Of a stretch of DNA of 64,000 nt, positions 1-9,192 are shown piece by piece. The notes below the pieces were generated by a model that was not told the DNA's origin, did not search any database, and saw only the letters and a list, made by a program, of their open reading frames with translations. Source of the stretch: Bacteroides sp. (GTDB lineage: Bacteria > Bacteroidota > Bacteroidia > Bacteroidales > Muribaculaceae). The position numbers were made by a program, and so were the translations under genes. The stretch spans positions 114,128-178,127 of the forward strand of contig JAAVCK010000017.1 in NCBI GenBank assembly GCA_014802325.1. Reading direction: 5' to 3'. Within the stretch, counting starts at the first letter, position 1. Each line of letters starts with the position of its first letter.

Positions 1-443
1 ATATCGTGGTGAAAAACTGCGTGTTTATCGGTACGGACGTGGGTCTGCGCTTCAAGTCAACCCGCGGCCGCGGAGGTGTGGTGGAAAACATCTATGTCGA
101 CAACGTGAAGATGAGCGACATACCCGGTGATGCTCTGATATTTGACCTCTACTACGGTATCAAGCCGGGTGCTCCCGTGCCTCCGGTGACAGAGGAGACT
201 CCTTCGTTTCGCAACATCTATATTAGCGATGTCACCTGCCGCAATGCAGTGCGCGCTGCCTTCTTCAACGGTCTGCCCGAGATGCCGATGAAAAATGTAG
301 TGATCAGCGATTCACGCTTCCGTGCATCCAACGGATTTACGCTCAATCATGTCGACGGCCTGACACTTCACAATGTCACTATCGACGTGCCCGGCGAGCA
401 GATCACTTACGGCGACGGTGTGGAAAATGTCAAGATAGACTGA
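1..443 (+). CDS. Glycoside hydrolase family 28 (polygalacturonase-like), C-terminal fragment cut by the window edge
   Basis: The reading frame is open from the left edge (first full codon at position 3) and stops with TGA at 441-443. The roughly 146 visible residues are the last turns of a pectinase beta-helix. The segment GLRFKSTRGRGG matches the substrate-binding R-I-K block of GH28 and aligns closely with GLRFKSGRDRGG in the next gene, so the two are tandem paralogues. GH28 enzymes hydrolyse polygalacturonan or rhamnogalacturonan backbones. The catalytic Asp residues lie upstream of the window. Only 3 bp separate it from the next gene, so co-transcription is likely. The family is certain; the substrate is not. 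Confidence 0.85.
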   Translation, partial: IVVKNCVFIGTDVGLRFKSTRGRGGVVENIYVDNVKMSDIPGDALIFDLYYGIKPGAPVPPVTEETPSFRNIYISDVTCRNAVRAAFFNGLPEMPMKNVVISDSRFRASNGFTLNHVDGLTLHNVTIDVPGEQITYGDGVENVKID

Positions 444-446
444 CGT

Positions 447-1898
447 ATGCTCTATCTACGCAATATCATAGCAGCGGTGCTTGCCATAGTGGCAGGCACC
501 GCTTACGCTTCAGACTACGGAGCGTATTACGATGATCTGCCGTTTAATGCTCCTGCAGTGAGCGCTCCTTCGATACCCGATCTGACAGTTCGACTGGCCG
601 ATTTTGGCGGAGTGGCCGACGGTATCACACTCAACACCGAGGCTATCGAACGCGCCATAGCTCATCTGTCAGCGCAGGGCGGTGGCCATCTGGTGCTCGA
701 CGAGGGTGTATGGTTGTCGGGCCCTATCACCATGAAGAGCAATATCGACCTGCATGTGACCCATAATGCCATACTGCTTTTCACCACCGATAAGAGCCGG
801 TATGCTATACTTGATCCCGACGAGGGCACGGCTACGTCGATGCGTCAGCCTCCCATCTATGCCCACCACATCTCCAACTTCTCCATTACCGGATCGGGCG
901 TGATCGACGGCAACGGCGAGGCTTGGCGTCCGGTGAAGCGCTTCAAGGTGAGCGATGCCGAGTGGAAGAAGATGCAGCGCCTGGGGCTTACGGAGTATAC
1001 CGAAGGCACGGCGACGGTGTATTATCCCACCATGGGCAATCCGACCGATAAGATTGAGACCAAGCGCGCCCGACTGATACGTATAGTGTGCTGCGAGAAC
1101 TTCATGGTGAAAGACGTGGTGATACAGAATTCGCCCAGTTTTCATCTTAATGTGGTGCTCAGCAGTCGCTTCGTGATCGACGGCGTGATGGTGCGCTGTC
1201 CCTGGAACGCTCAGAATGGCGACGGTATTGACCTGAGTTCTTGTACCGACGCGCTGATAGTAAATACATCGGTAGATGCCGGCGACGATGCGCTTTGCCT
1301 CAAAAGCGGTATAGGCGATGCCGGACGCAGGCGCGGTCCGTGTGAAAATATTGTGATTGACAACTGCACCGTGTTTCACGGCCACGGCGGTTTTGTGATC
1401 GGCAGCGACAATGCCGGCGGCATGCGCAATATCATGGTGCGTCGCTGCCGCTTCATCGACACTGACACCGGTCTGCGTTTCAAGAGCGGACGCGATCGCG
1501 GCGGACTGATGTGCGGTGTGTTTGTGCGCGACGTAGTGATGTGCGACATAGCTGGTGAGGCTATACTTTTTGACTCATATTACGAGGAAAAGGTGGGCGA
1601 CGGCGAAAATGTGAAACCCGAACCGGTCACGGCTGATACACCCGTGTTCCGCGGATTTTTCATAAGCGGTCTGGTGTGTCGCGATGCCGGGCGCGCAGTG
1701 GTGATGAAAGGTCTGCCCGAGATGCATATAGCCGACGTGAGCATCACAGACTGCACGTTTGTGGCCCGTCAAGGCATGGTGATAAACAATGCCGATGATA
1801 TAGAGCTGAAAAATGTAAGACTGCAACTCGCCGAAGGTCCCGTGCTGAAAGAGCACAATGCGAGTGTGAAGCAGATCAACGTGAGCGAGATTCGCTGA
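447..1898 (+). CDS. Glycoside hydrolase family 28 (polygalacturonase-like), secreted
   Basis: A 483-residue protein with an N-terminal signal peptide (hydrophobic stretch ending near GTAYA), so it probably acts in the periplasm or outside the cell. The pectate-lyase-like fold begins at LADFGGVADG. The GH28 catalytic blocks are present: NGDGIDLSSC and DAGDDALCLKSG (acidic residues), GHGGFVIGS (the conserved His loop) and GLRFKSGRDRGG (the R-I-K equivalent). It sits 3 bp downstream of a second GH28 gene, suggesting part of a pectin-use cluster extending left. Its 3' end overlaps the convergent ABC ATPase gene by 23 bp. It could be an exo-polygalacturonase or a rhamnogalacturonan hydrolase; the sequence does not settle this. 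Confidence 0.92.
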   Translation: MLYLRNIIAAVLAIVAGTAYASDYGAYYDDLPFNAPAVSAPSIPDLTVRLADFGGVADGITLNTEAIERAIAHLSAQGGGHLVLDEGVWLSGPITMKSNIDLHVTHNAILLFTTDKSRYAILDPDEGTATSMRQPPIYAHHISNFSITGSGVIDGNGEAWRPVKRFKVSDAEWKKMQRLGLTEYTEGTATVYYPTMGNPTDKIETKRARLIRIVCCENFMVKDVVIQNSPSFHLNVVLSSRFVIDGVMVRCPWNAQNGDGIDLSSCTDALIVNTSVDAGDDALCLKSGIGDAGRRRGPCENIVIDNCTVFHGHGGFVIGSDNAGGMRNIMVRRCRFIDTDTGLRFKSGRDRGGLMCGVFVRDVVMCDIAGEAILFDSYYEEKVGDGENVKPEPVTADTPVFRGFFISGLVCRDAGRAVVMKGLPEMHIADVSITDCTFVARQGMVINNADDIELKNVRLQLAEGPVLKEHNASVKQINVSEIR

Positions 1899-2868
1899 CA
1901 GCGCTCACAAGAGATTCTATCGAGGCGTATGTCTTCCCGTCGAAGACATACGCCTCGTCGGTTATCACTACGTCGGCTTCCGGCTCGGCAGTTCGTGTGG
2001 TGAATCCTGCACGGTTGAGAGCGCGGGCAGTCATAGCCGCACGCGGACCGCTGCCACTCACGCTCACTGACCCTATGCTCGGGAAGTCAACGCGAAACGA
2101 CCCTGTCGAGGTATCGAACCTCAGATTTTTTCCTGTGAAATATCGCCCGATACAGCCTTGGATTATAAGGTCTTCGGGTGAGCCGGCCATCAGGCCGTCA
2201 GTGCGGTTGAGGAGCCACAGTCGGTCGGACAGCAAGAGTGCCAGTTCGAGATCGTGGGTCGACAGCAGCACGCTCTTGCCCTCCTCGCGGCACAGACGCC
2301 GCAGCAGCATCATTATATCTACCTTGCCCGGATAGTCGAGAAAGGCCGTGGGTTCGTCGAGAAATATTACGGGTGTCTGCTGAGCCAGCGCCCGGGCTAT
2401 CATGGCTTTCTGCCTCTCGCCGTCGCTGAGAGTGGCTACGGTGCGGTCGGCCAGATGATTTATGCCTACCATTGTGATGGCATGATCCACTACGTTCAGA
2501 TCGTCGGCCGACAGTCGGCCGAAAAATCCGGTGTAGGGACTGCGTCCGAGTCCGACAAGGTCTTTTACCGTAAGATGCGTGGAGTCAATCCGCTCGGTGA
2601 GCACCACGCTCAGGCGCCGGGCAAGTTCGGCCGGAGTATATTCGGCAATATCTCGTCCCAATATCTGAAGTGAGCCGCCAAGCGGAGGGAGATTGCCTGA
2701 TATAGTGCGGATAAGCGTTGACTTTCCGGCACCGTTGGGTCCGAGAAGAGCCGTCAGGCATCCGGCGGGCAGCGTAGCGTCAATGCCGGATGTGATGACG
2801 ATGCTGTCGTCGCCTTTGGCAGTGTAGCCGGTGGTGAGATTTCTGAGCGTAACGGTATGGTTCGTCAT
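1876..2868 (-). CDS. ABC transporter ATP-binding protein, FecE/BtuD-like
   Basis: A 330-residue ATPase starting at MTNHTVTLRN. An upstream extension to 3117 would run through the MATE gene and is not credible. Walker A is GPNGAGKST, the signature is LSDGERQKA and Walker B is VIFLDEPTAFLD, followed by the STHD switch, as in iron-siderophore/haem/cobalamin uptake ATPases. About 85 residues follow the ATPase core and carry a small alpha/beta segment. No permease or binding protein is present nearby; it is the last gene of an operon with MATE (5-bp gap) and OPT transporters. Its partner permease must be encoded elsewhere, and its substrate is unknown. Confidence 0.85.
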   Translation of the reverse strand: MTNHTVTLRNLTTGYTAKGDDSIVITSGIDATLPAGCLTALLGPNGAGKSTLIRTISGNLPPLGGSLQILGRDIAEYTPAELARRLSVVLTERIDSTHLTVKDLVGLGRSPYTGFFGRLSADDLNVVDHAITMVGINHLADRTVATLSDGERQKAMIARALAQQTPVIFLDEPTAFLDYPGKVDIMMLLRRLCREEGKSVLLSTHDLELALLLSDRLWLLNRTDGLMAGSPEDLIIQGCIGRYFTGKNLRFDTSTGSFRVDFPSIGSVSVSGSGPRAAMTARALNRAGFTTRTAEPEADVVITDEAYVFDGKTYASIESLVSAVSESRSR

Positions 2869-2873
2869 GTAGG

Positions 2874-4187
2874 TTATAGTTTTAGTAGTCGGGGCGACAT
2901 CAGCCCGAGTACACCGCCACGTACAGCCAGATATAGCACGAAGGCGAGCCACAGAGCATGATTGCCCATGAAGGGAGTAAGTAGAAAGTATGCGGCGAAA
3001 TATGTAATCATGGCCGCGACCATCGATGTGAGCATGGCGCGTGTCATAGTGGCGCCGATAAATATGCCGTCGAATGTGAATGCGGCAAATCCGGCAAGCG
3101 GCACTGTAACTATCCATGCTATATATTCACGCGAGGCTTCGCGCACGGCAGTCTCGGAGGTCAGCAGATCTACGGCAACCGTGCCGGCCGCCATGTAGAC
3201 GATAGAAAACACCACGCCAAGCATCAGTCCCCAGCGGAGCAGAGCCTTGATGACGCTGCGCAATCCGTCGCGGTCATGCGCTCCGGTATATCGCCCTGTG
3301 AGTGCCTCGCCTGCAAACGCAAATCCGTCCATGAAATAAGAGAAGAAATAAAAAAACTGCATGAGCAGTGCATTCACAGCCAGCGTCACTGTTCCCGCCG
3401 AGGCTCCGGCCCTGGTGAACCATACGGTGACTCCTACCAGGCAGAGCGTACGCAGAAATATATCGGAGTTCACGCGGAAAAATTTCTTCATGGCCGCAGC
3501 ATCCCACACACGGCTGAGAGTGACAGAGGCCGGGCGGTGACGGCGCCATATTATGACTGCACCCATCAGACATCCTGTCCACTGGGCCACGAGAGTGCCG
3601 ACGGCAACTCCCTCGATTTTCATACCCAAACCTACCACGAGTGCAAACGATACGGCGATATTCACCACATTGATGGTGAGCGACATCCACATCGGACTGC
3701 GGGAGTCCTGCATGCCTATGAGCCATCCAGTGAACACGTAGGTGGCAAGTACGGCGGGAGCTCCGGCGCTGAGAATCAGGAAGTATCGCAGGGTAGATGC
3801 AGCCGTGTCGCCGTCTACATCCATTATGTCAAGTCCGGCTGCCGCTATAGGGTGGCGGAGCAGTATGATGATGAGTCCCGCTATGGCAGCAATGGCAAGA
3901 CCGCGAAGCAGTGAGGCGGTGACTTCCGCCCTGCCGTCGGAGCAGGAGCTTGTGGTGCTCCTGCCATAGGCCTGTGCGGTGATACCGCTCGTGCCCATGC
4001 GCAGAAATCCGAATATCCAGTATATCATATTGAAGATAGTGCCACCTACCGCGATAGCCGCGAGGTAGGTGGCACTTCCCATGTGTCCGGTAAAAGTGAC
4101 GTCCATAAGCGAGAGCAGGGGAGTGGTGATGTTAACCACTATCGAGGGCACTGCTATGCGCAGTATGGAGCGATCTATGCGGTTCAT
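2874..4187 (-). CDS. MATE family efflux transporter (DinF/NorM-like)
   Basis: A 437-residue membrane protein with about 12 predicted helices. The start MNRIDRSILRIAVPSIVVNITTP and the following LLSLMDVTFTGHMGS segment are typical of DinF-type MATE proteins, which export cationic compounds by Na+ or H+ antiport. The ATG overlaps the stop of the upstream OPT transporter gene (ATGA), indicating translational coupling. The downstream ABC ATPase begins 5 bp after its stop. The substrate cannot be read from the sequence. Confidence 0.9.
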   Translation of the reverse strand: MNRIDRSILRIAVPSIVVNITTPLLSLMDVTFTGHMGSATYLAAIAVGGTIFNMIYWIFGFLRMGTSGITAQAYGRSTTSSCSDGRAEVTASLLRGLAIAAIAGLIIILLRHPIAAAGLDIMDVDGDTAASTLRYFLILSAGAPAVLATYVFTGWLIGMQDSRSPMWMSLTINVVNIAVSFALVVGLGMKIEGVAVGTLVAQWTGCLMGAVIIWRRHRPASVTLSRVWDAAAMKKFFRVNSDIFLRTLCLVGVTVWFTRAGASAGTVTLAVNALLMQFFYFFSYFMDGFAFAGEALTGRYTGAHDRDGLRSVIKALLRWGLMLGVVFSIVYMAAGTVAVDLLTSETAVREASREYIAWIVTVPLAGFAAFTFDGIFIGATMTRAMLTSMVAAMITYFAAYFLLTPFMGNHALWLAFVLYLAVRGGVLGLMSPRLLKL

Positions 4188-6202
4188 TTCTTCTTGGCGC
4201 GCATGGAATCGGCGATGAGGTATATGATGAGGGCAGCATATACTCCCACACCCAGAATCTGCGAAGTGGAGAATGAAAGGGGATTGTCGTATTCAAATCC
4301 GAAGTATCGTGTCAGAGCTGCAAACACACCGAAAAGAGCGCCGCCGGCTATGAAGCCCGACGAGAGAAGTGTGCCTCGGTCGCGGCGGGCGTCGTTGACG
4401 GCCTGATCCTTTGAACGCGAACCCACAAACCATGATATGGCACCACCCACGAGCATGGGGGTGTTGAGGTTGAGCGGTATGAACATACCCAGACAGAAGG
4501 CCAGCGCGGGCACACCGAGCCAGTTGAGGAGCAGGGTGAGAATGGCACCGGTCATGTAGAGAATCCAGGGAGTGTCGCCACCCATCATCAGCGGCTCTAT
4601 AACCTTGGCCATGGCATTGGCCTGAGGTGCAGACAGAGCGTCGGGACCTGAGAAGTGATATACATTATTAAGAAGCAGTATCACACCGCCCACAGTGGCA
4701 GCCGATACGAGAGTGCCGAGAAATTTCCATGACTCCTGGGTGCGGGGAGTCGAGCCGAGCCAGTAGCCTATCTTGAGGTCGGTCACGAAGCCGCCGGCCA
4801 TGGAGAGGGCCGTGCATACCACGCCACCTATCACCATGGAGGCCACGATGCCCGAGGTGCCGCTGAGGCCTATGCCTACGAATATAGCAGAGGCTACAAT
4901 GAGGGTCATGAGTGTCATGCCCGATACGGGATTGCTGCCCACGATGGCTATGGCGTTGGCCGCCACGGTGGTGAAGAGAAACGAGATTACCGTAACCACT
5001 ACCCATGCTACGAGTGCCTGCCAGAAGGTGTGGATCACGCCTACCCAGAAGAATATAAGCACAGCCAGAAGGGCTATGGCGGTGAAGAATACGATGTGTT
5101 TCATCGATATATCGGTCTGCCAGCGCACCTCTTTCTTGGCCGATGACTTACCGCCGAGTTCGCGGGCGGCAAGGCCTACGGCATTGCGGATTATACCCCA
5201 CGACTTGATGATGCCTATCACACCGGCCATGGCTATACCGCCTATACCTATCATACGGGCATAGTTGCTGAATATGGCATTTGGATCCATGGCTGTGATC
5301 TCAGGTGCTCCGTAGGTACCCATGAGGGGAACTATCACCCACCACACGAATGCCGATCCGGCAAAGATGATGAATGCGTAGCGGAGTCCTACGATATATC
5401 CCAGACCGAGAAGAGCAGCTCCGGTGTTGCATGTGAATACCATCTTGAACTTTGCTGCGGCCGCTGTGCCCCACGATGTGGCTGTGGTGGTGATGACCTC
5501 GGCCCACCATCCGAATGTTGCCACGCAATAGTCATATATACCGCCTATGAGCGATGCTACCACAAGGGTCTTGGCCTGGCCGCTGCTACCTGATTTCTTG
5601 CCTAAGCTGCTGGCGAGTACCTGAGTGGTGGCCGTGGCCTCGGGGAATGGATACTTGCCGTGCATATCTTTTACGAAATACTTGCGGAAAGGAATGAAAA
5701 ACAGTATGCCGAGCACACCGCCAAGAAGCGAACTGAGGAATATCTGCACGAAGTTGACGGTGATTTCAGGATACGTAGCCTGAAGTATGAAGAGCGCAGG
5801 CAGGGTGAAAATGGCACCAGCCACTATCACGCCCGAGCATGCGCCGATGCTCTGGATGATGACGTTCTGTCCTAATGGATTCTTGACTTTAAGAGAGCTT
5901 GACAGACCCACGGCTATGATGGCGATGGGTATGGCGGCCTCAAATACCTGACCTACACGCAGACCCAGATAGGCTGCGGCGGCGCTGAACACCACGGCCA
6001 GCAATAGACCAAGACCTACCGAGTAGGGGGTGGCCTCGGCATAGTCACGTGCAGGATGCATCACCGGACGATAGTCTTCGTCGGCTGCAAGCTCGCGGAA
6101 CGCGCTCTCGGGCAGCTCCGCCGGGTCGGCGTCCATGATGAATTCTGAATCCGGAGCCTCCGTCGACGGAAGATGCGGATCGGTGGAATGATGTTTCGAC
6201 AT
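4184..6202 (-). CDS. OPT family oligopeptide/metal-chelate transporter
   Basis: A 672-residue polytopic inner-membrane protein with about 15-16 hydrophobic segments. It matches the bacterial OPT (oligopeptide transporter/YSL-like) family: an acidic soluble N-terminus of about 55 residues, then TPYSVGLGLLLAVVFSAAAAYLGLRVGQ, seen in pieces, and conserved NPLGQN and GLSGTSG segments. The family takes up peptides or metal chelates. It is the first gene of the OPT-MATE-ABC operon; a -7 box (TAACTTTG) lies 28 bp upstream of the start. No Shine-Dalgarno is visible, which is normal for Bacteroidota. Confidence 0.9.
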   Translation of the reverse strand: MSKHHSTDPHLPSTEAPDSEFIMDADPAELPESAFRELAADEDYRPVMHPARDYAEATPYSVGLGLLLAVVFSAAAAYLGLRVGQVFEAAIPIAIIAVGLSSSLKVKNPLGQNVIIQSIGACSGVIVAGAIFTLPALFILQATYPEITVNFVQIFLSSLLGGVLGILFFIPFRKYFVKDMHGKYPFPEATATTQVLASSLGKKSGSSGQAKTLVVASLIGGIYDYCVATFGWWAEVITTTATSWGTAAAAKFKMVFTCNTGAALLGLGYIVGLRYAFIIFAGSAFVWWVIVPLMGTYGAPEITAMDPNAIFSNYARMIGIGGIAMAGVIGIIKSWGIIRNAVGLAARELGGKSSAKKEVRWQTDISMKHIVFFTAIALLAVLIFFWVGVIHTFWQALVAWVVVTVISFLFTTVAANAIAIVGSNPVSGMTLMTLIVASAIFVGIGLSGTSGIVASMVIGGVVCTALSMAGGFVTDLKIGYWLGSTPRTQESWKFLGTLVSAATVGGVILLLNNVYHFSGPDALSAPQANAMAKVIEPLMMGGDTPWILYMTGAILTLLLNWLGVPALAFCLGMFIPLNLNTPMLVGGAISWFVGSRSKDQAVNDARRDRGTLLSSGFIAGGALFGVFAALTRYFGFEYDNPLSFSTSQILGVGVYAALIIYLIADSMRAKKK

Positions 6203-6230
6203 AAGCTTGAATGTAGATGAAATTATGATG

Positions 6231-6268
6231 CAAAGTTACGATAATTCGGCAATAATTGCGTATCTTTG
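6231..6268. promoter_or_regulatory. Divergent promoter pair for the OPT operon (-) and guaA (+)
   Basis: Two Bacteroidota -7 elements lie back to back: TAACTTTG on the minus strand (6231-6238), facing the OPT gene, and TATCTTTG on the plus strand (6261-6268), 29 bp before guaA. Neither has a clear -33 TTTG at the usual 19-21 bp spacing. The only 22 bp between the boxes means polymerase binding at the two sites would overlap. Confidence 0.6.
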
Positions 6269-6297
6269 CACCTTAATTATCCAACTTACCTCACAAA

Positions 6298-7821
6298 ATG
6301 CAGGAAAAAATTATAATTCTCGACTTCGGGTCGCAGACGACGCAGCTCATAGGACGTCGCGTCAGAGAACTCAACGAGTATTGTGAGATAGTGCCCTACA
6401 ATAAGTTTCCCTACGACGATCCGTCGGTTATAGGCGTTATACTTTCGGGTTCTCCTTTCTCGGTCTACGACGAAAAATCGTTTAAAATGGAAGTTGCGAA
6501 GCTCCGTGGCCGTCTGCCGGTGCTCGGTATCTGCTATGGCGCACAGTTTATAGCCTACGATGCCGGCGGCTCCGTTGAGCCGGCTGAATCGCGCGAATAC
6601 GGTCGTGCCAAGCTCGAATGGATCGACAGCACTGACGAACTCATGACCGATATAGCCGTGGGTTCGCAGGTGTGGATGAGTCATGGCGATACCATTACAT
6701 CCGTGCCCGCTTCGTTCAAGACCATAGCCTCGACTGCCGACGTGAAAAATGCCGCCTACCGTGTGGAAGGCGAGCAGACCTGGGGCGTACAGTTTCACCC
6801 CGAGGTGTTTCATTCGACATGCGGCACCCAGCTGCTGAAAAATTTTGTTGTCAACATATGTGGCGGCAAGCAGGACTGGGATGCGGCATCGTTTATCGAG
6901 TCTACCGTGGCCGCTCTCAAGGAGCAACTCGGCGACGATAAAGTGGTGCTGGGCCTGTCGGGCGGCGTGGACTCTTCAGTAGCCGCAGTGCTTCTCAATA
7001 AGGCTATAGGTAAAAATCTCACCTGTATATTCGTTGACCATGGCATGCTTCGTAAAAATGAGTTCCGCGATGTGCTTCATGATTACGAATGTCTTGGACT
7101 TAACGTGATAGGTGTAGATGCAAGCTCGAAATTCTTCAGCGAACTGGCCGGTGTGACCGATCCCGAACGCAAGCGCAAGATTATCGGCAAAGGCTTTATC
7201 GACGTATTCGACGAGGAAGCCCATAAGATCAAGGATGTGAAGTGGCTCGCCCAGGGCACTATCTATCCTGACTGCATAGAATCGCTATCCATCACCGGCA
7301 CCACTATAAAGAGTCATCACAACGTGGGCGGACTGCCCGAGAAGATGAATCTCAAGCTCTGTGAGCCGCTACGTCTGCTCTTCAAGGATGAAGTGCGCGC
7401 TGTGGGTCGAGCACTCGGCATGCCCGAGCATCTTATCAAGCGCCATCCGTTTCCCGGCCCCGGTCTGGCGGTGCGCATACTTGGCGACATCACTCCCGAA
7501 AAAGTGCGCATACTTCAGGATGCCGACGATATATTCATACGCGGTCTCCGCGAGTGGGGGCTGTATGACAACGTATGGCAGGCCGGCGCAATTCTTCTCC
7601 CCGTGCAGTCGGTAGGCGTGATGGGCGATGAGCGCACTTACGAACGCGCTATCGCACTCCGCGCCGTTACTTCGACCGACGCTATGACCGCCGACTGGGC
7701 CCACCTTCCCTACGACTTCATGGCCTCGGTAAGCAACGACATCATCAACAAAGTCCGTGGCGTAAACCGAGTATGCTACGACATCTCATCAAAGCCACCG
7801 GCAACGATTGAGTGGGAGTGA
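6298..7821 (+). CDS. guaA: GMP synthase (glutamine-hydrolysing)
   Basis: A 507-residue cytosolic enzyme that converts XMP, glutamine and ATP to GMP. The N-terminal class I glutamine amidotransferase has the nucleophile Cys in GICYGAQ (near residue 79) and the His-Glu pair in QFHPEV. The ATP-pyrophosphatase domain carries the P-loop LSGGVDSS, and the C-terminal dimerisation domain ends with KPPATIEWE, the family's usual ending. It is transcribed alone from the promoter at 6261 and is followed by a hairpin at 7888-7922. Confidence 0.98.
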   Translation: MQEKIIILDFGSQTTQLIGRRVRELNEYCEIVPYNKFPYDDPSVIGVILSGSPFSVYDEKSFKMEVAKLRGRLPVLGICYGAQFIAYDAGGSVEPAESREYGRAKLEWIDSTDELMTDIAVGSQVWMSHGDTITSVPASFKTIASTADVKNAAYRVEGEQTWGVQFHPEVFHSTCGTQLLKNFVVNICGGKQDWDAASFIESTVAALKEQLGDDKVVLGLSGGVDSSVAAVLLNKAIGKNLTCIFVDHGMLRKNEFRDVLHDYECLGLNVIGVDASSKFFSELAGVTDPERKRKIIGKGFIDVFDEEAHKIKDVKWLAQGTIYPDCIESLSITGTTIKSHHNVGGLPEKMNLKLCEPLRLLFKDEVRAVGRALGMPEHLIKRHPFPGPGLAVRILGDITPEKVRILQDADDIFIRGLREWGLYDNVWQAGAILLPVQSVGVMGDERTYERAIALRAVTSTDAMTADWAHLPYDFMASVSNDIINKVRGVNRVCYDISSKPPATIEWE

Positions 7822-7887
7822 GATGAAATTTTGAGTGTGTAATTATGGGCAGGCATAAGCCCCTTCCCAAGTTCCAAATTAATTTAC

Positions 7888-7922
7888 AATCCATGGCCGA
7901 CTCGGCGAGTCAGCCATGGATT
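7888..7922 (+). terminator. Hairpin downstream of guaA
   Basis: Arms AATCCATGGC and GCCATGGATT (10 bp, perfect) enclose an inner GACT/AGTC stem and a 5-nt loop. The following bases (AGTCTATTTA) form only a weak T-rich tract, so it is either a modest intrinsic terminator or an RNA 3'-end stabiliser. Confidence 0.6.
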
Positions 7923-8031
7923 AGTCTATTTAGCCGGCTTTAAGAGAATCGCCCGATATTTATGCCCGTTGGGAGAAAATGCCCCCGATCACTCCTTTTG
8001 ATAATAATATGGAGTGAATAATATGTTATGC

Positions 8032-8063
8032 TTGACAATATAAAAGAATATTTTGTATCTTTG
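8032..8063 (+). promoter_or_regulatory. Promoter of the small protein-GNAT pair
   Basis: TTG (8032-8034), a 21-bp spacer and TATCTTTG (8056-8063) match the Bacteroidota sigma-A-type consensus. The first usable start downstream is the ATG at 8095; the in-frame ATG at 8065 would lie ahead of the expected transcription start. Confidence 0.7.
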
Positions 8064-8094
8064 CATGAAAACAAATAAAGTTACAATTATATCT

Positions 8095-8253
8095 ATGGCA
8101 AGACCGATAAAAGAAACACCGATGCTGTTTGGCGCCGATGCCCGTAGATTTGAGGAGCGGATGAAGAATCCACCCAAAGTCTCGGCAGAGAAGCGTGCCC
8201 GAATCAGAGCTTCGTATGAGGCAGTAAAGAAGGCCTTACAAAATAATATATGA
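8095..8253 (+). CDS. Small charged protein upstream of a GNAT enzyme, putative antitoxin
   Basis: A 52-residue basic protein beginning MARPIKETPMLFGADARRF. In-frame codons continue back to 8053 but overlap the -7 box, so the ATG at 8095 is preferred. It ends with a helical, Lys/Arg-rich segment (SAEKRARIRASYEAVKKAL). Its stop overlaps the ATG of the acetyltransferase (ATGA at 8250-8253). Size, charge, order and coupling fit an antitoxin for a GNAT toxin, but no recognised DNA-binding domain can be named; the role is inferred from context. Confidence 0.7.
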   Translation: MARPIKETPMLFGADARRFEERMKNPPKVSAEKRARIRASYEAVKKALQNNI

Positions 8254-8798
8254 CTCGCGAAGAATTTTCATCAAGCGTAGCTGTGCTGCCGCTCTCTGAT
8301 TCATTTGATCTGAATGAATTTGATTGCGGAGATGAGGATCTCAATGACTTTCTTCATAATGAATCACGGCTTTATGAAGATGCTTTGATTGCTGCCACAT
8401 ATTTGGTAGTATCTCTGTCAACAAGAAAAGTGCTTGCTTATTTCAGTCTTGCAAACGATAAAATTTCTTTATCAGATTTTGAAAGTAAGACGGAATTCAA
8501 TCGATTCAGGAAACAAAAGTTTGTCAACGAAAAACGATTGCGAAGTTATCCTGCCTTAAAAATAGGCCGATTAGCGATAGATAAGTCTATGAGAAATCAA
8601 TCCATAGGTACATATCTGCTGGAGTATGTCAGCAGTATGATGGTTGATGAGCGAAAATCAGGTTGCAGGTTTGTGACGGTGGATGCATATGTGGATGCCA
8701 TACCGTTTTATATAAAGAACGATTATCAGTTTCTCAATAATGACGACGAGGACAAGAATACACGGGTAATGTACTTTGATCTCGTCTCGCTTTTATAA
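8250..8798 (+). CDS. GNAT family N-acetyltransferase, putative TacT/AtaT-like toxin
   Basis: A 182-residue GNAT-fold protein. ALKIGRLAIDKSMRNQSIGTYLLEY covers beta-4 and the acetyl-CoA loop, seen in pieces; the pyrophosphate loop RNQSIGT is a variant of R/Q-x-x-G-x-G with Ser at the first Gly. The ending (VDAYVDAIPFYIKNDYQFL) resembles the AVDALDEAAAAFYERFGF region of TacT/AtaT-type tRNA acetylating toxins. The gene is notably AT-richer than its neighbours and is coupled to a tiny upstream gene, which supports a transferred toxin-antitoxin module. It could also be a solitary housekeeping acetyltransferase. Confidence 0.85.
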   Translation: MTREEFSSSVAVLPLSDSFDLNEFDCGDEDLNDFLHNESRLYEDALIAATYLVVSLSTRKVLAYFSLANDKISLSDFESKTEFNRFRKQKFVNEKRLRSYPALKIGRLAIDKSMRNQSIGTYLLEYVSSMMVDERKSGCRFVTVDAYVDAIPFYIKNDYQFLNNDDEDKNTRVMYFDLVSLL

Positions 8799-8832
8799 AA
8801 TCAGGCATTGAAGTATTAATGAATGTGAAAAT

Positions 8833-8865
8833 TTTGGCAAAAGTCAAAATTAATTCTTAAATTTG
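8833..8865 (+). promoter_or_regulatory. rpmH promoter
   Basis: TTTG (8833-8836), a 21-bp spacer and TAAATTTG (8858-8865) give a full Bacteroidota promoter. The expected leader to the ATG at 8909 is about 40 nt. Confidence 0.8.
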
Positions 8866-8908
8866 CAGTCCGAATAATAGAATAAATAAAAAACAATAAT
8901 ATACGGCA

Positions 8909-9064
8909 ATGAAAAGAACATTTCAACCTTCTAACAGAAAGAGAGTTAACAAGCACGGCTTCCGTGCCCGCATGTCTACCCCCGATGGCCGCAAGGTGCT
9001 CGCACGTCGTCGTGCCAAGGGTCGTCTGCGTCTGACTGTTTCTGACTCTATCGCCAGCAAGTAA
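8909..9064 (+). CDS. rpmH: 50S ribosomal protein L34
   Basis: A 51-residue, very basic protein beginning [18 protein letters not shown] and containing [19 protein letters not shown], the highly conserved L34 core. It is a structural component of the large ribosomal subunit. The usual bacterial partner rnpA is not adjacent. It is transcribed alone from a strong promoter and followed by two hairpins. Confidence 0.97.
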   Translation: MKRTFQPSNRKRVNKHGFRARMSTPDGRKVLARRRAKGRLRLTVSDSIASK

Positions 9065-9104
9065 TCACTCGCCGGAGGTATAGGCAGAGCATTACAGGCT
9101 TTGA

Positions 9105-9167
9105 CATACGCATCACGCTCGCCGCTTGTCGAGGTTATCCGACAAGCTGACGGGCGTGATGCGTGTG
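9105..9167 (+). other. Large imperfect stem-loop downstream of rpmH
   Basis: CGCATCACGC (9109-9118) pairs with GCGTGATGCG (9154-9163), extendable outward by four pairs including one G-T. Inside lies a second perfect stem, CTTGTCG (9125-9131) with CGACAAG (9140-9146), and an 8-nt loop. No T-run follows, so it is a structured 3' UTR or small RNA candidate rather than a classic terminator. Confidence 0.55.
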
Positions 9168-9192
9168 TGATTATCGATACGAATAATGTAGT

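Noticed and set aside
2869-3117. Longer start for the ABC ATPase
   Set aside because: The extension reads through the MATE coding region in another frame and is low-complexity His/Arg-rich; the ATG at 2868 lies 5 bp after the MATE stop.
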